From an uncultured Anaeromusa sp. (GTDB lineage Bacteria > Bacillota > Negativicutes > Anaeromusales > Anaeromusaceae), in assembly GCF_963668665.1 (NCBI RefSeq), contig NZ_OY764902.1, forward strand, positions 707,001 through 771,000: a stretch of 64,000 bases of DNA, given 5' to 3'. Both the position numbers and the translations under genes were made by a program. Under the pieces are notes generated by a model, which saw only the letters and a list, made by a program, of their open reading frames with translations, searched no databases and was not told the origin of the DNA. Positions 25,223-33,326 of the stretch are shown here, piece after piece; position 1 is the first letter of the stretch; every line of letters begins with the position of its first letter.

Positions 25223-26497
25223 TCAAGTCGTTTTTTCATCAGTGTCTTTTTTCGCCTCAAACTGGCGTAAATATCGTACCAGCAGCGCCAGCGCCCGAGC
25301 CGTCGCATGGCTGCGGATCTGTTGACGGCTTCCATAAAACCGTCCCTCTTCCTGCCAAATCCCCCATGGACCCACAACCGCCATGTGCACCAGACCAACA
25401 GGCTTGGCCTCACTACCTCCATCAGGACCGGCAATCCCCGTTGTGGCCAAAGCTACTTCAACGCCGCAGGCTTTGCGAGCGCCAATAGCCATAGCTTCCG
25501 CCGTCTGCACGCTCACCGCGCCAAAATCCCGCAGCAAGGATTCCGGCACTGCCAACAGTTCCTGCTTTACCCGGTTGTCGTAAGCGATAATGCCGCCTGT
25601 CAGATAAGCGGACGAGCCAGGCACATTGGCTATCCTAGCCGCCACCATGCCTGCTGTGCAGGATTCCGCCGTCGCCATCGTCCAGCCTTTTTTCAACATT
25701 TCTCGGCCAACAACTTCTTCCAAGGTCGCGTCGTCGTCGCTAATGACAGCATCACCCAGGCGTTCGCGAATCTGCGTACTCCAAGGCTCCATAAGCTGCA
25801 ACGCCGCCTCTTCCGTTTCACCCTGCGCCGTAAGGCGCACGAACATTTCACCGCTGCGAGCCAGAAAGGCTAATGTTGGGTTTCCCTGAGACAAAACTAA
25901 ATCCATCAGCTTTTCTTCCAACAAAGACTCTCCAATGCCTACGCACCGGAAAATACGTGAGCGGATGCACCCTAAGGCCGGGCGGTAATTCTTCAACCAC
26001 GGCAGCACCTGCTGCTCCAACATAGCCTGCATCTCCACAGGCGGCCCAGGCAGATTGATCAACACGCCATTGGCGTGCTCCAATATGCTTCCAGGCGCCG
26101 TCCCGCAGCAATTAGGCAGGATAATTGCTCCCGCCGGCAGTTGCGCTTGACGCAGATTGCTTTCCGCCATAGGAAGCTTTCGCTGGCGAAAAAATTCCTG
26201 CAGCTGCGCCACGGTAGCCGCATCCTCAACCATTTCCAACCCCAACAGGGCCGCGGACACCTCTCGGGTAATGTCCCCTTGAGTTGGTCCCAAACCGCCT
26301 GTGGTAATCACCAGCTCGGCACGGGCCATTCCTTGCTTAAGCACTTCCTCCATCCGCAGCGGATTATCTCCCACCGTACTCTGATAATGTACGGTAATGC
26401 CCGCTTCATTTAACCGCTGGGCAATATAGGCTGCGTTGGAATTTACAATCTCGCCCAGAAGCAGTTCCGTACCTGTACTGATAATTTCCGCAATCAC
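25223..26497 (-). CDS. cinA: CinA: competence/damage-inducible protein, nicotinamide-nucleotide amidase
   Basis: The 424-residue protein has two domains. The N-terminal MoCF-like domain (ADP-ribose pyrophosphatase in characterised CinA) has ISTGTELLLGEIVNSNA and TTGGLGPTQGDITRE. The C-terminal domain deamidates NMN and shows MATAESCTAGMVAARIANVPGSSAYLTGG and TTGIAGPDGGS. Start is GTG at 26497 with GGGGAG upstream. In Firmicutes cinA normally sits next to recA; here a helicase gene and the insertion sequence lie between. It is 32 bases downstream of rimO. Confidence 0.95.
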   Translation of the reverse strand: MIAEIISTGTELLLGEIVNSNAAYIAQRLNEAGITVHYQSTVGDNPLRMEEVLKQGMARAELVITTGGLGPTQGDITREVSAALLGLEMVEDAATVAQLQEFFRQRKLPMAESNLRQAQLPAGAIILPNCCGTAPGSILEHANGVLINLPGPPVEMQAMLEQQVLPWLKNYRPALGCIRSRIFRCVGIGESLLEEKLMDLVLSQGNPTLAFLARSGEMFVRLTAQGETEEAALQLMEPWSTQIRERLGDAVISDDDATLEEVVGREMLKKGWTMATAESCTAGMVAARIANVPGSSAYLTGGIIAYDNRVKQELLAVPESLLRDFGAVSVQTAEAMAIGARKACGVEVALATTGIAGPDGGSEAKPVGLVHMAVVGPWGIWQEEGRFYGSRQQIRSHATARALALLVRYLRQFEAKKDTDEKTT

Positions 26498-26529
26498 CGT
26501 GATCTCCCCTTTGCATGGTCCCAGGTTTT

Positions 26530-27867
26530 TTAGTCAACAATTTCCGCTACCAAATCATAACTGAATCCCTGCGCAATGCGCACTTTGAGGGAATCGCCCA
26601 CTTTCAGCCCGTCTTGTCCAGATGTTTCTACGTAAATCTGTCCATCCACATCCGGCGCCTCTCGATAAGAACGAGCTAGAATCACCTCCGGACGCGTCTC
26701 ATCCAGTCCGGTAACAATGACCTCCAGCTCCCGCCCCTCTAACGAGCGGTTTATTTCCTCTGAAATCTTACTTTGCAGCGCCATTAAACGATGATAGCGT
26801 TCCTGCTTCACCTCTTCTGGCACTTGTTCCGCCATGGTGCCAGCCGCAGTACCCTCTTCCTGTGAATACGTAAATACGCCTACATGGTCAAAGCGTGCGG
26901 TCTCCAGCCACTGCTCCAAAAAAGCAAATTGCTCTTCCGTTTCCCCGGGAAAACCGACGATAAAAGAAGTGCGCAGCACTACGTCCGGCATAGCCTGTCT
27001 GATTTTTTGCAGCAACAGGTCAATATCCGCCTGACGATCCCTGCGGTTCATGGCCTGCAAAACACCATCATGAATATGCTGCAGTGGCAGGTCCACATAA
27101 CGGCATATCTTAGGTTCACTGGCCATGTAGGCAATAAGTTCGTCAGTAAAATAGCGGGGATAGCAATACAATAGACGAATCCATTCCACCCCGTCAATAA
27201 CAGCCAGTTCCTTTAAAAGCGCCACCAAGTTAGGCTGCCCGTATAAATCCTTGCCATAGCTGGTGGTATCCTGCGCCACCAGATTGATTTCCCGCACTCC
27301 CTTTTGGGCCAAGTGCCTTACCTCTTCCACTACCGATTCAATCGGTCGGCTGCGAAAGGCGCCGCGCACACTGGGAATCACACAGTAGGTGCAGCAGTTG
27401 CTGCAGCCTTCGGCCACTTTAACATAAGCGCTATAAGAAGGCATCGTAGAAATACGGGGTGTTTTTTCGTCATAAAGAGTTGTCAGGCTGTCAATAAACA
27501 AGGCCCGGCGTCCCTCCAGAGCTGCAGCCACTGCCTCCTGGATTCTCCCCCAGGCAGCGGTTCCCAAAATAACATCCACTTCCGGCATTTCATCCAAAAG
27601 TTCCTGCTGATACCGCTGCCCCAAACAACCGGCCACAATAAGACCGCGGCAGCGTCCTGTTTTCTTAAATTCCGCCATCTGCAAAATTGTCTGCAACGAT
27701 TCTTCTTTAGCGGCATCAATAAAGCCGCAGGTATTGACAACTAGAATATCGGCTTCCGCCGGATCATCAATCAGCTCGACGCCGCCATCCTGCAGCAAGC
27801 CGAGCATGACTTCCGTATCTACCAGATTTTTTACACAGCCTAAGCTCACAAAGCCGGCTTTGATCAT
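26530..27867 (-). CDS. rimO: Ribosomal protein S12 methylthiotransferase RimO
   Basis: RimO is a radical-SAM enzyme that methylthiolates an Asp of ribosomal protein S12. The 445-residue protein has the N-terminal cluster motif SLGCVKNLVDTEVM and VVNTCGFIDAAKEES, then the radical-SAM loop CSNCCTYCVIPSVRG and a C-terminal TRAM domain. The 'GCVKN' and 'GFIDAAKEES' forms mark RimO rather than MiaB, which is encoded separately at 11215. The ATG at 27867 overlaps the upstream stop (ATGA). AGGAACAAAAG is the ribosome site. Confidence 0.96.
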   Translation of the reverse strand: MIKAGFVSLGCVKNLVDTEVMLGLLQDGGVELIDDPAEADILVVNTCGFIDAAKEESLQTILQMAEFKKTGRCRGLIVAGCLGQRYQQELLDEMPEVDVILGTAAWGRIQEAVAAALEGRRALFIDSLTTLYDEKTPRISTMPSYSAYVKVAEGCSNCCTYCVIPSVRGAFRSRPIESVVEEVRHLAQKGVREINLVAQDTTSYGKDLYGQPNLVALLKELAVIDGVEWIRLLYCYPRYFTDELIAYMASEPKICRYVDLPLQHIHDGVLQAMNRRDRQADIDLLLQKIRQAMPDVVLRTSFIVGFPGETEEQFAFLEQWLETARFDHVGVFTYSQEEGTAAGTMAEQVPEEVKQERYHRLMALQSKISEEINRSLEGRELEVIVTGLDETRPEVILARSYREAPDVDGQIYVETSGQDGLKVGDSLKVRIAQGFSYDLVAEIVD

Positions 27868-28931
27868 TTCTTTTGTTCCTCCATTCGTATTCCGTTCCCT
27901 TCCGGGGCTTTCAGGCCCAAGCGAATATTCTGCAACCAGGCTTCCAATTGTTTTTGCCTCATTCCTTCAGGCAGCGCTTCGTCACGCAGTTCCCAAAGAA
28001 CCGGCCGCGGAGTTTTTTGTATTTCCGGATTGGCAGGCAATGCCAATAGCGAAATAGCTTCCCTTTTTTGAGCGCACGCCGGAGACAACAGCCAGTCCAA
28101 CATTTTTTTCGCTTCACTCTGCATGGGCCCGCCTTTAACTAAAGCGCCCCCTGTCAACATATAGGCTGTCCCATGTTCCGGCCAGACGAGTCGCACCGGA
28201 AATTGGTCTCGCACGTATTTTTCCGCCTCGCTGTAAGGAGTAATCGCCAAATCCGCTTCTCCCATACCGGCCATTCGAACCGGAGTTGATAAAAATTTGG
28301 CATACCTCACTACTTGGGGATGCAACTTAGCCAAATAGGCAAGACACTCTCGGCTGCCGTATACTTCGCTCAGTTGCTCCATTAACTGCGCAGGCGCCTC
28401 TGCCGCCAAAAAGTCGGTCATCGCCACACGCAGCTCATTTTGCTTCACAATATCTTCCCAATCATTGGGCACGCTTTTCCACTGTTTTGCCGCATCTCGG
28501 TTAACAACAAAGACATAGGGATCATACCACAGACCGACCCAAAAATCATCTTCATCTTTTAAGGAGTCGGAAACAAGGTCCGCCTCTTCCGACAAAAATT
28601 CCTGCAGCCGCTTTTCCTTTTTGGCTCGTAAAAGCGCCATGCGCTCTGTCAAAATAAAGCTGGCCTGCGGCGTCTGCTGTTCTTGCTGCAATTGCTTCAA
28701 CAAGTCTGCGGAAGTGCTAAACGAGCGCACCTGCAGTTTTAACCCTTGTTTTTGCGCTTCCTCTGTCAAAAGGGACTGCACCGTCTCCGCAGGCAGTGTC
28801 GTATAGATCATTAGTTCCGGTAAAAACTCTTCTGTTTTTTCGTCCGCATGCCCTGATAGCAAAAGACTGCCCACAAAAGCAACCATCACCAGGCAAAGAG
28901 ACAACAAAAAAATAGGAGCATATCGTCTCAT
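27864..28931 (-). CDS. Extracellular solute-binding protein, no transporter partner nearby
   Basis: The 355-residue protein begins with a hydrophobic signal or anchor (RRYAPIFLLSLCLVMVAFVGSLLL) followed by an ABC-type solute-binding fold: LMIYTTLPAETVQSLLTEE, PYVFVVNRD, DWEDIVKQNELRVAMTDF and GEADLAITPYSEAEKYV. This resembles binding proteins for iron, thiamine or other small ligands; the ligand is not evident. There is no clear lipobox. The ATG at 28931 has GGAGG 9 bases upstream; 31 further upstream codons are not supported. No permease or ATPase gene is in reach, and it is coupled to rimO. Confidence 0.8.
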   Translation of the reverse strand: MRRYAPIFLLSLCLVMVAFVGSLLLSGHADEKTEEFLPELMIYTTLPAETVQSLLTEEAQKQGLKLQVRSFSTSADLLKQLQQEQQTPQASFILTERMALLRAKKEKRLQEFLSEEADLVSDSLKDEDDFWVGLWYDPYVFVVNRDAAKQWKSVPNDWEDIVKQNELRVAMTDFLAAEAPAQLMEQLSEVYGSRECLAYLAKLHPQVVRYAKFLSTPVRMAGMGEADLAITPYSEAEKYVRDQFPVRLVWPEHGTAYMLTGGALVKGGPMQSEAKKMLDWLLSPACAQKREAISLLALPANPEIQKTPRPVLWELRDEALPEGMRQKQLEAWLQNIRLGLKAPEGNGIRMEEQKK

Positions 28932-29053
28932 GGATTTATTCCTCCAAAGCACCCCTGTCGCAATAGAATAAATATGGTACAATAATAGGCGAAACTTATT
29001 GATAGGAACCGGCGTTTCCGTCAAAGTTCCTTACACATCTAGGAGGGATTCAC

Positions 29054-29497
29054 TTGGCTAAAGGTTCTTCTCCGTTACCGCCTCAAAAAAACACTCCTCA
29101 TAAGAAAAAGCAGGCGGAACGAACTTCGCTTCTCTCTCGACTGATCCACCCCAAGCTAACTTTGCGTTTGGTTCTGATTGTCGTCTACTTCTTTCTTTAC
29201 GGTCTCAGCAATCTTTTCAGTCTCTACGAAGCCGTTGCCGACCAGCAGGAACTGGCGACATTTTGGGTGTCTCTATGCTCTGCCCTGCTCTATCTGCCGG
29301 CTAGCGTAGGTATCGCTCAACTGTTTCCTTGGGGACGCAAGCTTTCCTTGATTATCTCCGCCCTAGCCATTATTCTCGCCGTACCTATTCTTTTCTTCTT
29401 CGGCGCCTATCTGGATGCCGGCTTGACTTTACTGCTTAATGCCATGATCTTTCGTTATCTCTTATCTGCGGAATGTCGGCTGCTTTTTGCCCGTTGA
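29054..29497 (+). CDS. Small integral membrane protein, unknown function
   Basis: I do not recognise this 147-residue protein. After a basic N-terminal stretch rich in Lys and Pro (residues 1-33) there are four likely membrane spans: LVLIVVYFFLYGLSNLF, FWVSLCSALLYLPASVGIA, LSLIISALAIILAVPILFFFG and LTLLLNAMIFRYLLSA. Start is TTG at 29054 with AGGAGGG 6 bases upstream. It diverges from the solute-binding protein gene. Its last 43 bases overlap the tail of the convergent ygiQ homologue. Confidence 0.7.
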   Translation: MAKGSSPLPPQKNTPHKKKQAERTSLLSRLIHPKLTLRLVLIVVYFFLYGLSNLFSLYEAVADQQELATFWVSLCSALLYLPASVGIAQLFPWGRKLSLIISALAIILAVPILFFFGAYLDAGLTLLLNAMIFRYLLSAECRLLFAR

Positions 29498-31410
29498 TTT
29501 CGTGCAGAACTTTTGGCGGTTCTGCCGCCTTGGCGCACACCTGCGCCGCGATGACCGCCTTTGGCGCGAGTATCTTTATCTTGGCGCCCTGCCGGCGAAG
29601 CTTGCGCTTCTCCCGGCAGCGGCCGCAGCAGGCAACGGCTTTCATAGCCGATAAGGTCCTGCCGGCGCGCTTTAAGCAGCGCTTCATGCACCAAAGCCCG
29701 ATTTTTCGGGTTACGAAACTGCAGCAACGCACGCTGCAGTTTTTTTTCATGTATGTCGCGGCAAACCTTCACGGCCTGGCCGGTCAAAGGATGCACACCG
29801 CTATAATACATGCAGGTAGATAAACTTCCTGGTGTCGGAATAAAATCCTGCACCTGTTCTGGATGATACCCTTGGTCGCGCAGAAATTCCGCCAATTCTA
29901 CCGCTTCTGCCAGACCGCACCCGGGATGACTGGACATCAAATACGGCACTAGATACTGTTCCTTGCCCAACTCACGGTTTACGCGACGATACGCATCTTG
30001 AAAGCGCAAGTAGCAGTCTTTGCCCGATTTCCCCATAATCCGGGTAACCTTTGCCGCAACATGCTCCGGCGCCACCTTTAGTTGGCCGCTTACGTGATAT
30101 TGGCACAATTCATGTAAAAATTCATCCCGATCCTTGGCTAACAACAAATAATCATAGCGAATGCCCGATCGAATGAAGACCTTCTTTATTCCAGAAACCT
30201 GTCGCAAGCTGCGCAGCAGCCGCAGGTAATCCTGATGGTCCGCTTGCAAATGCACGCAAGGTTCCGGCGAAAGACAGCTTTTGCCTCGACAAGCGCCTCG
30301 CTCCAACTGCGCCGCACACGCTGGCTGGCGAAAATTGGCGGTAGGGCCGCCTACATCATGAATATACCCCTTAAACTCGGGAAGGGTTGTCAAAAGACGT
30401 GCTTCCTGCAAAAGAGATTCATGGCTTCGGCTTTGAATAATACGCCCTTGATGCGAGGTAATGGCACAAAAAGCGCAGCCTCCAAAACAGCCGCGCTGAC
30501 TAACCAAGCTGAACTGAACTTCTTCAATGGCCGGCACGCCGCCAGCTTGATCATACGCAGGATGCCACGTCCGCATGTACGGTAAATCATACACCGCATC
30601 CAGTTCTGCCGTCGTCAGCGGCATCGCCGGGGGATTTTGCACCAAAAACCCTCGTTCCTGTTCTTGCAGCAAGGTTTTGCCGCGAATAGGGTCCTGTTCC
30701 AAAAACTGCAAGCCTCCAGCTTTGGCAAAAGCTTTGGGGTCTTGCCGGCATTCTTTCCAAGAAGGCAGTTTCACAGCGTCCCAAACTTCTTCTTGCGATT
30801 CTACGATGAAACAGGTGCCAGGCACTTGGCGGATCTGCGCGATTGGAATCCCGCTTTCTAATTGCTTAGCGATCTCCAAAATCTGCCTCTCGCCCATGCC
30901 ATAAATCAGAAGATCTGCATGACTATCCGCTAAAATGGAGCGGCGTAAGGCGTCCTCCCAGTAGTCATAGTGCACAAAACGTCGCAAACTAGCCTCAATG
31001 CCGCCAATAATTAAAGGAATATCTTTCCAGATTTCCCGAATACGGCTGCAATATACTAATATAGCTCGGTCCGGCCGAAAGCCGGCCTTGCCGCCCGGAG
31101 CGTAGCGGTCCTCGCTGCGCAACCGTTTAGCTGCTGTATATTTATTGAGCATAGAATCCAGGTTGCCTGCAGACACCAACACGCCAAGGCGCGGTTTGCC
31201 GAACTCCTTGAACGCGTTAACGCTGCGCCAATCCGGCTGCGCCAAAATAGCAACCCGATAGCCTTGTTTCTCCAGCCAGCGGCTGATAATCGCATGACCA
31301 AAGCTGGGATGGTCTACATAGGCATCGCCACTGATAAATAAAAAATCTACATAATCCCAGCCGCGCGCTTCCATATCGGCACGACAAACAGGAAGAAAGT
31401 TTTTTTCCAT
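29455..31410 (-). CDS. YgiQ-family radical SAM protein
   Basis: The family is large and conserved but has no established reaction. The 651-residue protein has the N-terminal YgiQ domain (FISGDAYVDHPSFGHAIISRWLE, GIEASLRRFVHYDYWED), the radical-SAM motif CFGGCAFCAITSHQGR and a C-terminal domain with RPLPGEAQAS. The last 45 residues are a strongly basic, low-complexity tail (Arg, Lys, Ser, Gly), often seen in the family and possibly RNA-binding. Two Cys-rich stretches (CAAQLERGACRGKSC, then PEPC) may hold a second cluster. It converges with and overlaps the gene at 29054. Confidence 0.92.
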   Translation of the reverse strand: MEKNFLPVCRADMEARGWDYVDFLFISGDAYVDHPSFGHAIISRWLEKQGYRVAILAQPDWRSVNAFKEFGKPRLGVLVSAGNLDSMLNKYTAAKRLRSEDRYAPGGKAGFRPDRAILVYCSRIREIWKDIPLIIGGIEASLRRFVHYDYWEDALRRSILADSHADLLIYGMGERQILEIAKQLESGIPIAQIRQVPGTCFIVESQEEVWDAVKLPSWKECRQDPKAFAKAGGLQFLEQDPIRGKTLLQEQERGFLVQNPPAMPLTTAELDAVYDLPYMRTWHPAYDQAGGVPAIEEVQFSLVSQRGCFGGCAFCAITSHQGRIIQSRSHESLLQEARLLTTLPEFKGYIHDVGGPTANFRQPACAAQLERGACRGKSCLSPEPCVHLQADHQDYLRLLRSLRQVSGIKKVFIRSGIRYDYLLLAKDRDEFLHELCQYHVSGQLKVAPEHVAAKVTRIMGKSGKDCYLRFQDAYRRVNRELGKEQYLVPYLMSSHPGCGLAEAVELAEFLRDQGYHPEQVQDFIPTPGSLSTCMYYSGVHPLTGQAVKVCRDIHEKKLQRALLQFRNPKNRALVHEALLKARRQDLIGYESRCLLRPLPGEAQASPAGRQDKDTRAKGGHRGAGVRQGGRTAKSSARNQRAKSSRHSADKR

Positions 31411-31447
31411 TTTAGCCTCTATTTCTTTTCAACACGAAAACATCTTG

Positions 31448-32239
31448 CTATTTTTTAACCGGCCCCTGCGATGTAAACTCGTATTCCACGACTTCCCCCG
31501 CTTTGCCTAAGGCGGCCTGCGGCGAACCGTTGAAAGTCAATTGGACCGCACCGGCATTTCCCAAGGTCAAGTGGACCGTTTTAGTTGCATCCCAGCGCAG
31601 CGTCTGCCCTTTTTGCGCCGTACCATTAAAAATCTTTTTGCCGTCCACAGAAACATCAACCCAACAATCCGCTTGGAATAAGGCCTGCAGATGAACGCCA
31701 TCCTGTTTTACCGGCGTATTAGCTGCGCTGCTGGCTGTTGCATGGGACGCACCTCCAGCCATCGCAGGCTTCGAAACTGCAGACGGCTGCGCACCGCCGG
31801 CTGCCGGCGCAGAGGTTCCCGACCACCACCAATATCCCGCCACTAAAACCACTGCCACTGCCAACCCTGCCGCCCAGCCAAAAGACTTTTCGGCACGAAC
31901 CGGGGCTGGAAAAGAAGCATTCTCCCTCAGCGGCGAGACTGAGCCGTTCTTCTCTTGAACAGGCTCTGCTTGCGTCTTGGCTTCCACTGGTTCCTGAGAA
32001 ACCGTAATCTGCTGTTCTTGCTTGTATAATTCTACCATGACCGAACCATCCAAGCCAACAAAAGTAGCATAGTTGCGAATAAAACCTTTTAAATACACTT
32101 CTCCGGGCACCACTTCATAGTCGCCAGCCTCAATGGCTTGAATATAAAGAGCACGAATGCTCGTGCCTTTTTCCACGTCGGTAATCGAATATCCCCTCTG
32201 TTCCCTTGCTGCAGAAAGTTGCTGACCTACCGTTGCCAT
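31448..32239 (-). CDS. rodZ: RodZ-like cytoskeletal membrane protein (YmfM type)
   Basis: RodZ links MreB to the cell wall machinery. The 263-residue protein has a cytoplasmic helix-turn-helix domain (LSAAREQRGYSITDVEKGTSI, then YLKGFIRNYATFVGLD), a linker, one membrane span (WAAGLAVAVVLVAGYWWW, about 125-142) and a periplasmic DUF4115 beta domain (LFQADCWVDVSVDGKKIFNGTAQKGQT). This is the RodZ architecture at a shorter length. ymfM holds the same place between spoIIIE and cinA in Bacillus. GAGGT lies before the ATG. Confidence 0.9.
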   Translation of the reverse strand: MATVGQQLSAAREQRGYSITDVEKGTSIRALYIQAIEAGDYEVVPGEVYLKGFIRNYATFVGLDGSVMVELYKQEQQITVSQEPVEAKTQAEPVQEKNGSVSPLRENASFPAPVRAEKSFGWAAGLAVAVVLVAGYWWWSGTSAPAAGGAQPSAVSKPAMAGGASHATASSAANTPVKQDGVHLQALFQADCWVDVSVDGKKIFNGTAQKGQTLRWDATKTVHLTLGNAGAVQLTFNGSPQAALGKAGEVVEYEFTSQGPVKK

Positions 32240-32246
32240 TGTGCTG

Positions 32247-33299
32247 TTACCTCCTCAGTGTTTCTAAATGAGCTGTCAACGTTGCTGCTGCAGCTTCAAA
32301 ATCACTTGCATCCACACAAAACGCATACTCGTCTAACTCTGCCTTTTCATAGCCATATATAGGATCATAATACTCTTTGAGCAAAGTTTCAATAACGTTG
32401 GGAAAATCTCCTTGTTCCAATTGCTCCGTCCATTCCGCAATTTTCCGTTGGCCACACTGCTTCTGCAACCGTTGCATACTGGCAATCAAAGCTTTTACAG
32501 ATGCTGCGTTGTCTTCTTGCACATATTCCTCGCATAGACGACTTACCCGCAAGGCAAGGGGCGTCTTTACCAGGACTTTATATCCCGCCTGCATCGCTTC
32601 ATAAAGACATTCCGGCAAATACAAATTGCCTATTCGCTTGCTTTCGCACTCCACCACAAAATAATCGCCTTGGTTCACTCGCTCCAGCTCCGCCAGCAAA
32701 AGCGAGTCAAAGCTTTGCGCCGTGCAGCAGCCGCCTAGGCCCACATGGCCAAAAACAGAGCCCCGGTGATTGGCCAAGCGCTCTAAGTCCAGCACAGGCA
32801 CGCCTAACCGCGCCAAATGGTACAGCAGCTGTGTTTTACCAGTACCAGTAGAACCGCATAAAACAACGGCCTTAGCTTGAACAGTAAAACCTTGCAGACG
32901 CTCTAAGACATAATTGCGATAAGCCTTGTAGCCGCCTTGCAACTGACGCGTACGAATCCCCATCATAGCCAGCACAGACACGACCGATCCGGATCGCATG
33001 CCGCCGCGCCAACAATAAATGACAATTTCTTTGCCCAAGGAGGCATATTCGCTGATGGTTCGTACCAAGCCGGGAAGCCGGGGCGCCACAATATCTAGTC
33101 CTCGACTTTTCGCGGTCTCCGGTCCTACTTGTTTGTACAAAGTGCCGATTTCCGCCCGTTCTTCGTTTTCAAATAACGGCAAGTTATAAGCCCCCGGAAT
33201 GTGGCCTTTTGAAAATTCAGCAGGCGTGCGCATATCAATAAACAGAACCTGCTCCAGTGCTAAAGAGTCCTTTACCGAGATTGTTTCATGCAAATTCAT
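32247..33299 (-). CDS. mnmH: tRNA 2-selenouridine synthase MnmH
   Basis: MnmH replaces sulfur by selenium in the wobble 2-thiouridine of some tRNAs, using selenophosphate. An N-terminal rhodanese domain (FIDMRTPAEFSKGHIPGAYNLPL) carries the catalytic Cys in YCWRGGMRSGS. A P-loop domain (CGSTGTGKTQLLYHLARL) follows with ALIDLE-like VLDLERLANHRGSVFG. The gene implies selenium use in this host. Start is uncertain: GTG, GTG and ATG are tandem at 33305, 33302 and 33299; the ATG gives 350 residues. It is 8 bases upstream of rodZ. Confidence 0.92.
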   Translation of the reverse strand: MNLHETISVKDSLALEQVLFIDMRTPAEFSKGHIPGAYNLPLFENEERAEIGTLYKQVGPETAKSRGLDIVAPRLPGLVRTISEYASLGKEIVIYCWRGGMRSGSVVSVLAMMGIRTRQLQGGYKAYRNYVLERLQGFTVQAKAVVLCGSTGTGKTQLLYHLARLGVPVLDLERLANHRGSVFGHVGLGGCCTAQSFDSLLLAELERVNQGDYFVVECESKRIGNLYLPECLYEAMQAGYKVLVKTPLALRVSRLCEEYVQEDNAASVKALIASMQRLQKQCGQRKIAEWTEQLEQGDFPNVIETLLKEYYDPIYGYEKAELDEYAFCVDASDFEAAAATLTAHLETLRR

Positions 33300-33326
33300 C
33301 ACCACATCTCAAATCCTTGTCAGTCC

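Noticed and set aside
28950..29010. Promoter boxes between the divergent solute-binding and membrane protein genes
   Set aside because: TACAAT on the plus strand lacks a credible -35 at proper distance, and the minus-strand pairs have poor spacing. A promoter is expected but I cannot place it.
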